DNA from: Mucor racemosus
Taxonomy: Eukaryota; Mucoromycota; Mucoromycetes; Mucorales; Mucoraceae
Direction of reading: 5' to 3'
Length of the DNA stretch: 64,000 bases
Assembly: GCA_027405735.1 (NCBI GenBank)
Contig: JAPEHQ010000021.1
Span: 62,001 to 126,000, forward strand
Made by a program: the position numbers and the translations under genes. Below the pieces are notes generated by a model, which was not told where the DNA came from, did no database searches, and saw only the letters and a program-made list of their open reading frames with translations. Each line of letters opens with the position of its first letter. The stretch's first letter is position 1. Positions 23,031 to 36,663 of this stretch are shown piece after piece.

Positions 23031-24108
23031 TTTTTTCTTTGGTTCATCATTTGTTGTTTGTAGTAATGTCAAGTCTTTGACTTTTTCCTCATTTTAAATA
23101 AAATTTATTGTGTATAGAAACTCGAATCGAAAAAAGAAGAAGACATATTTATACATTTGACAGATTTATCTACCTGGAGTGAGAGACAAGAAATGCATGC
23201 AATCATAAACGACAATTTTTTCCTAAAGGATGAATCGCCAAAAATGAGATTAATAGGTTAAAAACCAACGAATACATCTAAATAAAATGAATAAAGGCAA
23301 AAAAGATGGTTCAATATCATTTAAAGTATATCGTATCTCCTTCTGTTATTATTTATATATGAAATATTCTAGAAAATAACAATAACAACTATGATCTTGA
23401 TGGTTAAATTTGATTGCGGGTGGATGAATATTGAAGGCATATTTGTTTGGCAAGCTCAACGGGCCAAAATTTCTGTGTACCATTTAATTAGCATTTACAT
23501 TTTTCTCGACTCCCAACTACGAAATCAAAATACCACAAATCTATATGTTTGTTGTATATGTTTCACAAAAGTAATATGTAGATTTGCTTCCGTAGACCCG
23601 ACTTTAATGGCTCAAAATTAGAAGTTTTAGTAACATCAGTGAGATTAACATCCTTTTTTATCTTTTGATCATGGTGGACAAACTGTTTATTATTGTGGTA
23701 TTTTTTGGCAATTAAATCTCTTGATTTGTGTAATTAAAATTGAAGGGAAAAGCATAATATGTATTATGCTGAAATTGCTAAATATCACTGCACAGCAATT
23801 GAAACTCTTGATGCTTGTTTCAAGTGTACGTTCTTGTGTAAATTCTATTTCTCTCCATCGGTAAATCAATCAGGTACAGTTAATCCATAAATTCTTTAAA
23901 GATTTTGCTTTGCTTTAGCCAAATCAATTATGAATAGAAATAAATGGCATGAATAGTACTTGAAACACAAATAATGGCTTGATTAAAAATAACTTTTTTT
24001 ATTGAGTACGTTTATCAGCCTGCTGAAGAGATTTTTAATTACGAATGGTTACAAAACTAAATCGATTAATAATATACATATCGATTGGCATTATTGTTAT
24101 TTTTTTTT
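23031..24108. other. Intergenic, no gene recognised
   Basis: AT-rich. Holds an unrecognised 76-codon plus-strand frame at 23391-23621 and, near 24050-24108, the probable 3' UTR of the minus-strand channel gene. Confidence 0.35.
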
Positions 24109-27100
24109 TTACAAGTATTCATGCTTTTTTTGGTATTGTGAGTTGCTCATTTCATGTTGATGGTTCTTAGTTTTTCCATTTCCAGTAGTATAAGCATTGA
24201 TTGGGTTTCGAATATATTGATTATAATTGTCTACAAGAGGATTATGTTGCTGTTGAGGCTCATAAGGTTGCTGTTGAGCACGATATATATTTGCCATTTC
24301 TATGACATTGGTATTATTTATATTGTGAGGATCATGGGATCGATAAGCTCTACCCGCTACAAAATATTCCATATCCTCAGTCATTTGACGTTGAGGAGGT
24401 GCAGAACCTTGACGCTGATCTGGTTGATGATATTCTGATACAATGCCATGGTCATCGTAGTCTGCACCAGAATTAGTATCCATGTACGACGCTGAAGTTA
24501 CTAACGGACGCCTAGCAGAATAAATGTCGCTATTAGATGATGATGAATTATTGTAATGTAGCGATGAAGTAACTCGATTACTGAGACTTTTGAGCGGATT
24601 CATTGCAATTGCATTGTTATTAATGTTATTATGAGAGGAAAAACTGTTACTGTAATAACTAGTTTTTGGTGGATCTACAACATTTTGACTTTCTTCATCT
24701 TCATTGAATTTATACATTCCTTTAATACCTTCAGTGGAATCATCCAATTCTAAATCCTTTTCTCCAATGCTTTGGAATTGTAATTCTCCTCCTCCTCCAG
24801 CATTATTTTGTAGGTGAATAACAGATACATGTCGCACACTCTTTTGTCTTGTCATACGACTAATAAATGGTTTTTTACTTGTTGTATTTGCGCTACCATA
24901 TATTTTTGGTAATAGATGACGGACTCGTTCATGTACCATTGGCACTGGAAGTTCTGCAAAAAATGCTGGATCTCCAAATCGAAACCCAATTGAATTTTTG
25001 GTCTTTTTGGTAGTGCCATCACTGCCAAATTTATGATCTGCATCATGTTTTGTGGAAGAATGTCCTTCTATTTTTGGGGTATAATAGTAAACTCGACTAT
25101 CAAAACGACGACTGCAGATTATTTTATACAGGATAGTAATCAGAGGTAAAGGTGCTACAGCAATGGATGGTATACGAGCACTTTTCAAATTAAGGACACC
25201 AATCATAATAACTTGGAACAGTACTGTAGATACAAGCAAACGATTGAATAACAAACGCCATATTTGTCCACCTGTTTCTACATCTGTTACAAAAACGTAC
25301 ATTAAAAGATATTTGAAAACCATTGTGGCAAGGAGAAAGTATATCATGGTAAATGGAAGAACTAAAGGTGCAATAACCGAGTAAATGAGACCAACAGTGA
25401 AGAAAAATAGTAAGACATTGTAAAATAAAGGAAAATCAAATGCTGTAGGTCTTGTAAATTCTATATTTATAATCGGTTAAAATTCTAGAATTGATTAGTT
25501 TTAATATTAATCTTACCTTGTAGTTGGCGTGGGCTTGGTCTAGTGAATAGTTTTCTACGTGTAAATGGTATAATATCAGTATTTAATGATTGCTGTTTCA
25601 CAGAATCTTGAATATATACCTCAATGTCACTGTCAAAAGTACGACAATTTGTGCTAAATCGACTATGACACCAAGGCCTTTCAGCGAAACATAATTGACC
25701 CAATAAGTTGAAACATCTATTACAAAGATTGAGAAAATGTACAATTGTCTAACAATCTAAAGAAATTTACCACTTAAATTCTTGGCCACTTGAGTTAAAT
25801 TGCCACTCATTGTTGAAAAGAATTGCTTAGCTGTCAAAGTAGTACCACTCTCAACCGCTTTTTGGATCTCTGCGTAAACAGCAAGGAGCGTTGAAGAGAC
25901 TGTAAAGACTAATAAATTGTTGATGATGAAGAAAATGAATAGTTTTGCTAATACTTGTCGATCCAAACTTGTTCCAGTCATGTAACCTTGTTGCTGTGAC
26001 ATGAATCGCAATATTTTGGGTAGAATAAAGAAGAAGATTGCCATAACTATTGGTGTAAACCACGAACTTAATAGAGATACAAATGTTTTATGCTGTTTCA
26101 TAAACTGAGTTGACCCGGGAAATAATCGTAAAAAGTCCTTGACATTTGATGAAGCAGACAAAAAACTAGATGGGATAAACCAAAAGAATACAAATCCGTA
26201 AAATATAAAAGTAACAACCAGTCGTTTTGTTCTTTTCACATGCTCATTGAGAGCTAAATTTGACCAAATAATGTCTTTTGGCTGTGGTGCTAGTTCAATT
26301 GAAGGAGTAGGTCCTTCACTTATACGCTTTGGTAATGATAATAATGGTGATGATGAAGAAGCTAAATGTTTAGCATTCGCATGTGCCCAGGAAACTTTAT
26401 CGTATGAAATCCAACCATAATTCGTCTTTTTACTTGTGGATATGCGAGATCGTGCGTCTGTGATTTTCCCTTGTAATTCCTGTACCTTTTCTGAATAATA
26501 GTTTATTGCATCTAATTTGACACCTCCACAACATCCAAGATATCCTCCAATTCGTACTAGAGGCCGTTTTTTACCCTCTATCACATGACCATCTGTAAAT
26601 TGCTCTAAATAAGCTCAATGCCATTTAATATAAAAAAGAAACAGATAAATACCTTTTAAATGGTTTGATAAAATAATTTCAAGTTTTCTCACAGCATCCT
26701 CATGCTCTTCTACATATTTTGCGAGTTCTGTATTTTGCGTACCTATACAAACTTGTTGAGCAGGATACTTTAATCCTAATGAATTCACCCAATTCGTTAA
26801 AGCTTGATCTGAACGCATTGATGGAGGTACGTTGAATATCATCAGTGATCGGCCATGCATTGACTTTTGATAATCATCACTTTCAAAGTATTGCTGTCTA
26901 AATATCACATAATTTGCGTAGAACCGCCACAAGAAAAAGTAAATAATAAGTGAATATACCCAAGTTCCTGCAGCGTGACACCAATACCAATCGAGATCAC
27001 CATTAGAAGCATGAAATTTACCATCGTAGTAATTGATGGTCGATATAGATAAAAACTCTAAACCTAAATTAGGTGGCCATTCACTAAAATCGTTGTTAAT

Positions 27101-27689
27101 ATTTCCTTTTTGAATTCATTGTCTTTCTATTTTTACCCTGTAAATGATGTGGCCACAATATTTATTGGAATAATAACACAGACACCGATGAAGGTCATAA
27201 AATAAAGCATTCTTCTGATCATTCGTATGAATTGAATGAAAAGCGTAGCATCAAATCCAATTTTTTCTATCAGAACACTATCGGGCGTATGCATTACAGG
27301 TCTAAACCAAGCAAAAAAACCTATAATTAAGTGAGAATTCGATTTTATTTTATCAAACTATAAAATTATACCATGTCCAAGTTCAGGTGGCTGTTTTCTG
27401 ATATGTAGATCAAAAACTGTTAATAATTGAAACCTATATTGACTGATTTCGCTTACGTTTTGCTAGCATATTTATATTTTGGTGCATATACAACTAGATG
27501 TAAATAGTTTCTATCAGAACAAATAATGGTGTAATTCTGTCTTTATGAAATCTTACGAGAGTTGTTTGGACGTAATACATTAAATACAAGAAGGACTCCT
27601 ACAGCAATTCCGACATTGATCCCCAGCTGCGTTGCCATACCAGTCAAGGATAGTTGAGAATCCTCGGTACTGTCAGCTTTACTGCTCAT
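24109..27689 (-). CDS. Calcium-permeable stress-gated cation channel (CSC1/TMEM63 family)
   Basis: Nine exons on the minus strand (27689-27557, 27493-27457, 27397-27372, 27320-27137, 27083-26653, 26592-25771, 25716-25620, 25556-25519, 25460-24109) join to 1039 aa. The N-terminal membrane segments include a helix in TQLGINVGIAVGVLLVFNVL and the RPxxxxVYAPKYKY motif of the RSN1_TM domain. A cytosolic PHM7-type domain follows (about 190-380), then the seven-helix RSN1 pore domain (about 385-715). The last about 320 residues are a hydrophilic Asn/Ser/Gln-rich tail, longer than in yeast CSC1. The protein should be a plasma-membrane osmosensitive cation channel. Two exons are tiny (37 and 26 nt); each splice phase was checked. 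Confidence 0.93.
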
Positions 27690-28697
27690 TGCAATCTGAT
27701 GAAATAAAAAAAATAGAGAGAGAAAGGATAAAAGGAATTGAACAATAAGGGAAACTGAAAGGTTAAACTATAGAACTTGTATTTTAATTAGGGAGAGGGA
27801 AGGACAAAGAAATCAAGGTTATAATATACATGTGTGTAACATGTCGATTTAAGCCTTCTATTTGTTTGATTTCTCCTCGTGGCATACACAAAATTAAATT
27901 ACATACTACAGCAATTAGTTGTATGTACATAAAAACTATGGTTTGTCTTATAACATAACTTGTTGCATAATTGTGATGATTAAAGACAATGTATATTTAA
28001 TTTGCCATTGTATTTTAGCAAACATTAGTTTGGTTATTATCTGCATGCAAATCATAATTAACTTCAAAAGGAAAACACAGCTCCTCGCTTGCTAAATCCT
28101 TGGTTGCACAACATAGGCTCAATACAATAAACATTTTATTTGGAATGTTAGATATTTGCAGAAAAGAAAGTTGCAACCAATATTTACAGAGAAATCTTGA
28201 TATTTGTTCCAATGAATTGTTGCTAATTGTGTATCTACGTAATTATATGTGAATATAATCACAAGCTTGGTATCTTCTCTAGCTCATAAAAACAGTTTTG
28301 TATAATAACAGGCTGGTTGCAATGAAATATCTGCCGTTATATATAAAGAATATGCATTAAAGCGAATTAAGGCCAGCAATTCGCAATGCGTAATATTAAG
28401 TTAGGTATTTTTATAGTATATATGGCCAATTGCAAAAAGAATTGCATGCACAATTATAAAAGGATAGTTTTATTTACAAATCTAGTATATAGAACACTCT
28501 TTGATCAAGCTTTGAGTATGTAGGAGTAGCGTGAGAGTTTTATTCTTTTTCTTCACCGGATCAAAAAGTTGGTCTTTTTTTTTTAAAAAAAAAAAAGAGC
28601 CCTACTGCAACTGCTAGATAGCAGAAGATATTTGATAAAAAGAAAAGATGAAAGTATATTTCGGATAACATCGAACAATGTCTAACAAATGGGTTTC
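27690..28697. other. Intergenic, channel-gene promoter side
   Basis: Upstream region of the minus-strand channel gene. No gene recognised; a 65-codon minus-strand frame at 28015-28212 has no family resemblance. A T10/A12 hairpin-like tract lies at 28578-28597. Confidence 0.35.
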
Positions 28698-29010
28698 TTA
28701 TCCCCAATCGGCATGTTGTAGAATAAATTCTTTAAACATTTGTCTTCGGATTTTCGCTCCATAAAATCCGAAGACCCCAAAGAAGATACCCAGAAGGAAG
28801 GCAATTTACAGCATTACTTCATTTATAATGAAGAGAATGAGTTCAGGTAATTCATCAAATTAGTAATCAACTTTTTTAGGCCCACGTCTTATACCGGGGG
28901 ACAATCCGACTAAACCTTTCTTTATCAAACGCCATATAGATAAATGCATGGTATACACATAAAGACTCTTTAGAATACTGCGAATGGCAAGACGAAAAAA
29001 GTCAAAAAAG
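28698..29010 (-). pseudogene. Unidentified membrane-protein fragment with in-frame stops
   Basis: The minus strand keeps one frame for about 310 nt, interrupted by two TAA codons (about 28862 and 28806). It has a basic stretch (IRRGPKKVDY), then a hydrophobic segment IAFLLGIFFGVFGFYGAKI and a C-terminal QHADWG stop. The first TAA sits in TACTAA, a branch-point-like motif, so an intron could hide it. I do not recognise the family. A perfect 13-bp inverted repeat (28742-28754 / 28763-28775) falls inside the frame. Confidence 0.4.
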
Positions 29011-29199
29011 GTTTTAAATCAGCTTTATTTTCATCTTTAACTGAGTTTTTCGGCTCAAATCAAAAGTTTAAATACTACGTACTAGTCTGATAGCTGTTTA
29101 TGCTCATGTACTCAGATCCATTTTACATACCAAAAGTCTTTTCAAAAAATAGATGTATAGCACATTGCACTACAACTTTGATTGTGCACAAAAACGAAG

Positions 29200-29558
29200 A
29201 CATTTGCCTATTAATTTCAGTAGTTGACATGGTCATGTATGCTGTTTTGGTTGATTTAGCGTTATTTCTTATTTGAAATGGCCTGCTAAACCGTAAAGCC
29301 CACTTGGAAAAAATGCGCACTTGATTCTCACAATTTAGCCAGCAAATCAATATGATGCTAAAATAATGGCACTGGATATTGCTACAGTTGTATTATATAC
29401 TTTGAAATCTTGTGCCCCATTTGAATCAATATTCATTGATTACAAGCAATTTTCCAGTTGATTTATTTTTCCTAAGCAAAGGAAGAAAGAATTTTCTTTG
29501 AAACCTTCGCTAAGCTCCTTTAAAAACAGCTCTTGACTAATGAAATCAACTATTACCA
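29200..29558 (+). repeat. Dispersed repeat F, copy 2 (partial)
   Basis: Resembles 41130-41760 without the insertion that interrupts that copy. Shared landmarks are CCACTTGGAAAAA..., CAATATTCATTGATTACAAGC and AAAACAGCTCTTGACTAATG. It abuts K copy 3. Confidence 0.5.
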
Positions 29559-29559
29559 T

Positions 29560-31370
29560 AGAAATATACAATTTTTTTATCAGAAAAACCGTCTGTCATA
29601 TCATACATTCATTACAAATTTGCAAAAGCGAGCCTGTACAGCGACACCGTAATTGAGCATAGCAAGATTGAACGGCTAAGTCTCTTATAATATGGTATAT
29701 ATCTAAGTTTAAAATAAGAATGTGTTTTTTTTTTTACTTTTCTTATATTTAACCACGTACGGTCTGAAAATTTAGACTTTGTAGTGAACATTTTCGGGGC
29801 TCATTTTATCCTTACCAACACTCATGATTTTGATCAAAAAACAGAAAAATCAGTTTTTGATACCAAAATCAACGTTTAAATATACTACATTGTGAGAGAA
29901 AATTGTCGCCATGACTAATACACATTTTATAAAAGCTTAATATTAATTGTTAAGTAATGAAACTTAGCATTTTTGGTCCAAAAACGGTTTTTTGATTAAA
30001 GGATTTTCATGTAATATTTTGCATTAAAATGGGTTGTTATTTTTTATTGAGCAAATAGAGAATTAAATCCTGTATATATGTATATTTTTTGTTTTTATAA
30101 TTGGTAGTATAATTAACTCTAGATTTGCAAAATCAGAAAAAAAAAATTAAAAAATGACAAAATTGATGACCTAGACAAAAATAATTTTCTAAATTAATAT
30201 TCCGCTTACAAGCCCTGTAAGTCTTAAAAATAAGAGATTTTATAATACTTGAGAACTTTTTCAAGAATTTACGATGCTGTACTCACTTGACTCAAGCTTG
30301 TTACTGTAAAACTTTATACATGTTAATATTGCGTGGTAGTCCATTGGATGATAATATAGTATTGCTTTATGATTATTACACTAGAGGTGATCTACAATGA
30401 GTTTTAGTCTTACCTCTCCAGAATCATAAATATAAGCATAGCCATCAATCACTGGAACCTATTGCCGCCTTTTTACCCTCTTTGTCCCAAGCCAATTTAT
30501 TCAATGCTTTAACAGAACGAACTTGAGTACTTACAAATAGTTTCTCGGTATATGCATTGAAATTAGATAAATCAAATTGACTGGTTCTATCTACAGTAGT
30601 TGTATCAAACGTATCATTAGCCCGTCTTATTATGATAAATGTCAATCTAAAATTAGAAACATCCCATTGTCATTGTTATGAGCTATAAAAAGCTTAATTT
30701 TTAATAATACAGCAATTGAATATAAAACAAGATGATACTAATAGCATATGGTGAGTATTTAACGTCTAAGTACATTTGATGAAGTATGCTTTTAAACACT
30801 TTTAAAAATCCTGAGGCAAACACAACATCTTGGTCCTGTAATTTCTATCCATCAAACATTGCGATTTTTACTACAAAACAAATGCACTTTTTATCTACCT
30901 TGCCCTCGATGTACATTGTTGGGTATCAGTTTTTTACCAGTTGTATCTCCTCTAATTCATTAATATTCAATCATATTGAACGATTATTTCTAGCATTGCC
31001 AAAAAAAAAAAAAGAATAAATGCTTCAAGAGTTTTCTACATATCAAATTATGCAATTTAATAGCAATAATTGGACTTAACTGTGATTTTTGAACCTATTG
31101 ATGTTAATCAGAATAATTAATACTTTCATTTAAAAGTAAGCTTTGCTTTATACATTTAAATTCACCCACTCAATAACTGACATTGCATTTATTATCCGTT
31201 ATATCAATCCATCAACTTTATCTTGATTCGATACATTTGACAATTAAAGGCCTACATTACAGTTGAGCTTAACTATGCAATTTAGCATAATTAAATTGTT
31301 TCAAGCGTTTTGAGCTGAATACGCTTTTACTTTTTACTTATAAAAATTGATTTATTAGTAAAATCAACTA
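29560..31370 (-). mobile_element. Transposon K, copy 3 (both ends missing)
   Basis: Minus-strand interior fragment of K, corresponding to about 35580-37960 of copy 4 but without its MITE. It includes the dynein-like segment at 30415-30650. Neither terminus is present, and sequence similarity is lower than between copies 1 and 2. Confidence 0.75.
30415..30650 (-). pseudogene. Dynein intermediate chain-like fragment (K copy 3)
   Basis: The longest uninterrupted version. It reads FDTTTVDRTSQFDLSNFN, then FVSTQVRSVKALNKLAWD, then KEGKKAAIGSSD, matching the layout VDG..QFDLWNLN...ALN..W....G...A.GSSDG of the last WD repeat of dynein intermediate chains. The Trp of the DLWNLN signature is replaced by Ser. 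Confidence 0.75.
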
Positions 31371-32329
31371 ACAATGATATTCGCAAAATGACCGAGCTCA
31401 AACGAGCGCAAGCAGTTTTAGCAAGCATTTTACTACTATATATTTCCAGCCTAGGATTAGGTTAAAATATGATAAATTGTGACATTTGTAAAGCTCAAAA
31501 TTACGTAACTTCAGTAAATTTGCTCTGTGCTATATGCTTGCTTAGTTACAGTACTTGATTTGAAAGAAGGTAAGCAAGCAGGTTTACATGCAAGCAAGCC
31601 TATTTCAATTTGAAGCATTTTGAGGAAGTATGTAAACAAGTTTTCAATGTTTTTATTGGACGCCAATCAGAAACTTACTACAAAACATTAAACAAGAAGC
31701 AATCCAAAGCAAGTAATACCCTGAAAGAAGCGCAATTCAAGCGAGCCAAAGCATAGGAATCGTTCTCATGTTTATGCTCGGCACTGCTCAATTGCGATCA
31801 CTAGTAACGGGGAGGTAATACGGCAATGATCTGTGTATTTGACTAATACTTTGTCCGGGGGGTTCACGCGGATTGCCAGAACACCATAATAGCGTGAACA
31901 GACATGAATTATAAGGCACGTTATAGTTCATGTCCATGTATTACATTGTTATAATTTGTGGTGATTAGATCCATGACCTGAGGTTATGGTCGGCTTTAAA
32001 AACAAATACCATACAGTCAGATCATGCATGCCCTTGTAGGGTTATGTATGAGTGGACTATACACTGTCCGTGGTTAGTTGAGGGGGTCAATGTTTACACT
32101 TACACTATGGCTAATAATATTTTCTGGAAAGAGTTCAAGCATCAAGATATCTAATTTTGAATCCTCGTTTCCATATGCTGTCTCAAGTTTATTAAGCCTG
32201 AACTCTAAACAAGAGGGAATCCACTGCACTGACATTGAAAGATAAAGTCTAAATCTAATACAAGAAGAAGGTCTTTGCTACACTCTACAGTAATTGGTCT
32301 AGTCTAAATCTAGCACAACAGAAACACGT

Positions 32330-32578
32330 TTTGGTGTCTGGCTCTTCAAATCAAAATAAAACTATTATCATCTGATGCAAGTATACAGTATTAGATCAAG
32401 TATGAATCGAATACAACACAAGCAACTTGAAATATTTATGATGGTCTTTCTTGTGGCCGATACTTCAAACCAAATCAAAACTATTATAATCTGGTGGTGA
32501 TGCAAGTGTACGGTATTAGATCAGATTTGAATCAAATACGACACAAGCAACTTGGTAAAATAATATGATGGTCTCTAT
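32330..32578 (+). repeat. Diverged tandem duplication, about 125-bp unit, 2 copies
   Basis: Units at about 32330-32452 and 32455-32578 share TTCAAAnCAAAnnAAAACTATTA, GATGCAAGTnTACnGTATTAGATCA and ACACAAGCAACTTG. Confidence 0.65.
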
Positions 32579-33589
32579 AATGGATAGTCCTTTTAATGAA
32601 AACAAAATAGATCTCTTATTGTTTGAATAAATAGCTCTTTCGTTTTGCCAATTACTAAATTTTATCTTAATCTGTCTAAAATTATTTGAGTATTGTCATA
32701 TTATAAAAAGAATCAAATGCATGCTATATAAATAATTTAGAATTCAAATTATTTATATAATTGTATATTACATATTCTTGCCTCATTTTTATACAAATCA
32801 TTAATAAAATAGTATCCTCTCTTTTGTTTCTAATGCATTACTTTTGCTAGTATATATATTCAGCGACGGCTTCTTAATCCCTTTTATATGAAAGGATTAT
32901 ATCGAAAGCAAAAGAAATCAAAATTAAAATTATTGTCATACTACTCAAATTTGTTAGAGAGCACTTTAAACAAGCGGATTTTAGTTGAAAATCAGCATCA
33001 TGCCTCGAATTTTTGCTGAGATGCACTGCTGGGAAGATTAGATTTCAAGCGTTTAAAAGACAAAATCGAATCTTTGAAAAAAAAATTATATATTATGATG
33101 AATGCTAAAGACGCCTACAACAGAGTCCGAGTTGGGAATCAAGTCAGGTATACAGTGGTGATTTTAGTTTCGACATTATAAATAATAAAAAAAGAAAAGA
33201 ATCCTTATTTCATACAAATCAACCCCATTATTATATTATATAACTGTAAATTAATCTCCTTTCATTTCACTTTCAAACAAATTTCGTTATTATATGTATC
33301 TCCTTAATAAGTGGAATATAACTCCTACGTTCTTCTTTTATTGAGATCTTATAAAACAAACTGTTTTGTATTTCACAGAATACATTTATGCAATTAATTT
33401 TGAAATTCCATTTTCATATCTGTAGCTAAATTTAAATCAAAAATTATCTAGTATCTCATTGCACTCTACTGGCATCCCTTATGAAACAAATCATCAATAA
33501 AAGCTACACGGCTAAATTATGAAATGATAATTTTAATATGCTTGTTCCCGATAAAATTAGCAATTTCTTAACTGTAATTGGTCATTCTC

Positions 33590-34085
33590 GAAGCTCAAAT
33601 AAACAGTATTATGTCTTTTTCAAGCTGTATTTCGTACTGCCTCAACTTTATTCAAATTTACAGCTTTATTATTTGTGCTATTTTTCTTGATCGTAAGCGT
33701 ATTTTTGATGGAGTAGCGATACATTATACTCAATTCTTTAAAAATCAGATAGATGAGTGATCATTTTTATTAATTAAAAATTGAAACATGAAGACTCTTG
33801 TAGGTCTTTATTTTTGCAAATACGAAATACGCAATATCATTTTGTTTATATGCATTACTTTGCTGGATTCTAGCTACAATTTTGACCGAGTAATGATGCA
33901 TTATCTCCAAATTTATAAAAATTAAGTAAATGACTAATGATTTTAATCATTCCAAAACGAAACATTAAAGTATTTTCATCTCTGTTTATTTGGTACTGCA
34001 ATGTGCGCCAAATGTGCCGTTCATTTCAACCTTTTTTCTTGATTGTAGCTGCATTTTTCATGGAGTAATGACAGATATACCATCA
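33590..34085 (+). repeat. Diverged tandem repeat, about 190-bp unit, 3 copies
   Basis: The motif CTTGATCGTAAGCGTATTTT...GGAGTAGCGATACATTA (about 33687) recurs diverged at about 33862 (GATTCTAGCTACAATTTT...GAGTAATGATGCATTA) and 34041 (GATTGTAGCTGCATTTTT...GAGTAATGACAGATA), each after a related T-rich stretch. Confidence 0.55.
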
Positions 34086-36663
34086 AGGACATCCTCAAAA
34101 AATGGTTCAAATGACGGGAGCCACTAATATTGCTTGAAATTTGAAAGAGAGTCGATTTTGCTGGGCTATAAACCGGCCAATCATATTGCTCTATCAAAAT
34201 CTCGAAAGAAAATTTAATGCCTTGCTTCAAAATCGAGTCTCTCGGACTTTCAATGAAATCGCGCGCTTTAAGCTGTAATTGATTTTTAAGCTGTAAATGT
34301 GCAAAATACTGGAGATTAGACAATATTTCCAATATTTGACAAAAAGCTGTATATTTACCGTCATCTGATCATTAAATGGTTTTTGTAGCTCATCTAATTC
34401 TGCATTAATTTACGGTTTTAAATAAAATATTTTGCTCTCAAATTGTTTCATAAATACAGATTTCTCTGTGTACCACAGCTTTACATTTAAGTCAACTATC
34501 TTTCATCAACTCTTAATTTATCTATAACTCAATGAAAAATTTATATTTTTTGAAGATTTAACAACCATCTGGTAGATAAAGTTGCATAAAATGTGTTTAA
34601 CTATTTTCTGTAGATTATTAATAGATTAATTCTTTCAAGAAACAAAGCGTTTCAATTTTCTGATATTTTTCTAATATTTATCACTACGGCCGAACTATGC
34701 TTCTCTTGGGCATAATGATTTGCCAGATGGGCAGAATACAATATTTCGTGCAGATCAGGCAGCCCAGATGAGCAGAGCAATGAGATCAAGGTTTTTCAGT
34801 CCATTTATTAAAGTATATCAATCATCATATAATTAATAACGAAGATAATTTGAATGGTTTAAAGCAGATGTGAGTTACTCTGATTCAACAGAATTGCCTT
34901 ATTGACGAGATATACCAATTTAAAATTTGGGGTCTGAAAGAGTTCTGCCCATGTTTGTCTTTCGGGGGTTAAATGGGAACAACGACAACAACCTATTTAG
35001 TAATACTAAAAGTATTTATGCCTTCGTAAATTCCTGTTTGTAACACACAAAATCTTTTTTCATCCCTACTCTCTCCTCAACTCTTTTATTTACGTTTAAA
35101 ACTACAATAAAAAGACCAATATTTTTTATAAACTGAAATCAAGAAGCAGGTACAAGTACATGTTTTTCCTAATGTTTATTTGGAAATGAGTTATTAACGG
35201 TTAATGCTAGGGCGCGTTATCATATCTTTTTCGAACAAAAAAAGCATTCAGGACTTAATCATTTTGCTCCACCATTATCTACGTTATAATCAATGCTTTT
35301 TTGGTCTAAAGTCGATATCTACCTGGAGAAAAACTAGTGACTATACAGTAAAAGTATGTATAGTATTGACTTGATTTGAATGAATGAATAAACTCATGTT
35401 AGTCTATTTAGTTTCTAAAAAGCATTTATTTCTATTTAATGGCCAATAGCTAAGAAGATGAAAACAAGATGTTGTCTTGTATATCATTACGAACTATCAA
35501 ATGCGCACCATAATTATTATTAGCTCGTTAATTGATTTTACTGATAAATCGATCTTTATAGGTCAAAAGTAAAGGAACATTCAGTTCAAAACGCTTGAAA
35601 CAATTTAATTATGCTAATTGACATGTTTTATCGTCTCTTGTTTATTTAATTACTATATTTGATTTTAATATTTCGTTTATACTGATAATCGAGTCGTTCC
35701 TCCATTAGAGTTAGCTCGTTATCCTTAATTAGCGTATCTATTAATAAGGGTCCATTATTAGCTCATGGTGTGCAAAGTTATTAAAAGGGGTTGTCCAATC
35801 TCAAATTTATCTGATTCAAATGCTGATGCTAAACTAGCATCAAATTAGTTGTGTTTACTCGCAATAAAGTAAGGCATTTTATCAAGTACGATGTTGGCGT
35901 TTAATGTTTTTCAGTTAAATTGAACAGATAGAGGTATTATGGTTTATTCAGGCCTATGAACACAAAAAAATGATCCGAATTGTGATGCTTCATCTACCTA
36001 CTGTATACGAGATTTTTTGTGGCGATACTTGGTGGCTTAAGCGTAATTTAGGCATTTAATTGTCAAACGTATCGAATCAAAATGACGTTTGTTGATTGAT
36101 ATAACGGATAATAAATGCAATATCATTTATTGAATGGGTGAATGTAAATGTATCGTATAAAGCAACACAGCGTACTAGTGAATGAAAATACTAATTATTC
36201 TGACTAACATCAATAGTTTCAAAAAGCATAGTTAAGTGCAATTATTGCTACTAAATTGCATAATTCGATATGCAGAAAAACCTTGAAGTATTCATTCTTT
36301 TTTTTTTGACAGTGCTACAAATCATCGTTCAATATGACTAAATATTTATGAATTAGACAAAATACAGCTGGTAAAAAACTGATATCCAACAATGTTCATC
36401 GAGGCCGCGATAGATTAAGAAGTGCATTCATTGTGTAGTGGTAGAAATTGCAACATTTTGATGGTTAGAAATTACAGGACCAAGATGTTGTGTTTGCCTC
36501 AGGATTTTTAAAAGGGTTTAAAAGCATACTTCATCAAACCTACTTAGATGTTGAATACTCGTTATATGCTTTTAGTATCATCTTGGTTTTTATTTAATTA
36601 CTGCATTATTAAAAATCAAGCTTTTCGTAGCTTATAACGATGATAATGGGGATGTTTCTCATT

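Larger units (their letters stand above)
31371..34681. other. Gene-poor region with unclassified repeats
   Basis: No gene recognised in 3.3 kb. GCAAGC-type short repeats occur at 31400-31640, and two diverged tandem repeats are listed separately. A 103-codon minus-strand frame at 34021-34332 has no recognised relatives and overlaps the end of the second tandem repeat. Confidence 0.4.
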
